Shown in pieces: positions 4,687-5,261 of a DNA stretch of 5,261 nt. The stretch covers positions 1 to 5,261 of the forward strand of contig CAMNJG010000119.1 of NCBI GenBank assembly GCA_946541285.1, given 5' to 3'. How positions within the stretch are numbered: the first letter of the stretch is position 1; the number at the start of each line of letters is the position of its first letter. Made by a program: the position numbers and the translations under genes. This DNA comes from an uncultured Clostridia bacterium. GTDB taxonomy: Bacteria > Bacillota > Clostridia > Peptostreptococcales > Anaerovoracaceae. The notes beneath the pieces are model-generated. The model did not search any database. It had not been told where the DNA came from and saw nothing but the letters and a program-made list of their open reading frames with translations.

Positions 4687-5261
4687 ATGAGAATTGCGTT
4701 TGCCGGCAATCCCAACAGCGGAAAAACAACTATGTACAACGCGCTGACGGGAATGAATGAAAGAGTTGGTAACTGGGCCGGTGTTACCGTTGGCAAGAAA
4801 GAAGATCCTCTGAAGCCGGAATTCACAAAGGGCAAAGAGGTGACGGCAGTTGACCTGCCGGGTGCTTATTCCATGTCGCCGTTTACACCGGAGGAAGGCA
4901 TCACCAGTAAATTTGTCCGTGATGAAAATCCGGACGCGATTATTAATATCGTGGATGCTACAAACCTGAGCCGGAGCCTTTTCTTTACAACACAGCTCCT
5001 GGAACTGGGAATCCCTGTTGTTGTAGCGCTGAACAAAAGTGACGTCAACCAGAAAGAAAAGACGGAAATCAATACCGCGAAACTTGAGGAAAAGCTGGGC
5101 TGCCCGGTCATCAAGACTGTTTCAACGGACAAGTCCAATAAAGGCCTGAAAGATGTGGTCGCAAAGGCGATTTCCCTGGCGGGTACAGTACAGAAAGCTC
5201 CTTATCTGCAGGCGGATATCAATCTCCATGATAAGGACGCAGTTGACCGGGAAGACCGGAA
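4687..5261 (+). CDS. feoB: FeoB, ferrous iron transporter (N-terminal G domain, cut by window end)
   Basis: FeoB is the inner-membrane Fe(II) permease with an N-terminal GTPase domain. The first 191 residues are in the window and are all cytosolic. The G-protein motifs are complete: G1 GNPNSGKT (7-14), switch I/G2 VGNWAGVTV (27-35, with T34), G3 DLPG (56-59), G4 NKSD (116-119) and a G5-like VST (145-147). The regulatory helical linker starts after about residue 165, and the membrane segments lie beyond the window. The VGNWAGVTV switch I is diagnostic for FeoB rather than another small GTPase. The start ATG 4687 has AAAGGTG (4670-4676), 10 nt upstream, and the frame begins MRIAFAGNPNSGK as expected for the family. 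It follows feoA, its usual partner. No frameshift is seen in the visible part. Confidence 0.95.
   Translation, partial: MRIAFAGNPNSGKTTMYNALTGMNERVGNWAGVTVGKKEDPLKPEFTKGKEVTAVDLPGAYSMSPFTPEEGITSKFVRDENPDAIINIVDATNLSRSLFFTTQLLELGIPVVVALNKSDVNQKEKTEINTAKLEEKLGCPVIKTVSTDKSNKGLKDVVAKAISLAGTVQKAPYLQADINLHDKDAVDREDR

Overview
The window looks like chromosomal DNA from a Gram-positive anaerobe of the Firmicutes, most likely class Clostridia (Lachnospiraceae-like). The reasons are strong purine-rich Shine-Dalgarno (SD) sequences, sigma-A type promoters, U-tailed intrinsic terminators, a FatA-like bacterial acyl-ACP thioesterase, an ARG-box-controlled argD, and a feoA/feoB pair with a FeoA of the 'LGCYSGEPI' type. 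The taxon is inferred from style and homology recalled from memory, not from any search. No mobile element, CRISPR array, tRNA or rRNA is visible.

Left edge (1-397): no securely identified gene. A possible gene on the minus strand starts at 110 and runs off the left end. Its SD lies in one arm of a perfect 13-bp inverted repeat. Next to it is a short stretch resembling a dispersed intergenic repeat. Then comes trxA (398-706, thioredoxin), closed by a strong terminator (772-815).

Middle: an acyl-ACP thioesterase (856-1560) and glutamate racemase murI (1578-2351) are 17 bp apart and probably co-transcribed. They concern fatty-acid chain release and D-glutamate supply for peptidoglycan, so both serve the cell envelope. 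After murI, a well-formed promoter (2372-2400) is overlapped by two ARG-box-like operators. It drives argD (2544-3713, acetylornithine aminotransferase), which ends in an intrinsic terminator (3753-3783). argD stands alone here, without other arg genes.

Right part (about 3843-5261): a ferrous iron uptake locus. A clear promoter (3843-3871) is followed within about 50 nt by a complete intrinsic terminator inside the leader, which suggests an attenuator ahead of feoA. feoA (4068-4373) carries an unusual N-terminal extension of about 31 residues. It overlaps a second, very basic 42-codon reading frame that has its own strong SD. The 313-bp feoA-feoB gap has no convincing gene but holds three hairpins, two of them followed by U-tracts. 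feoB (from 4687) is cut by the window end after its G-protein domain. The feo leader and gap are the least explained and most interesting parts of the window.
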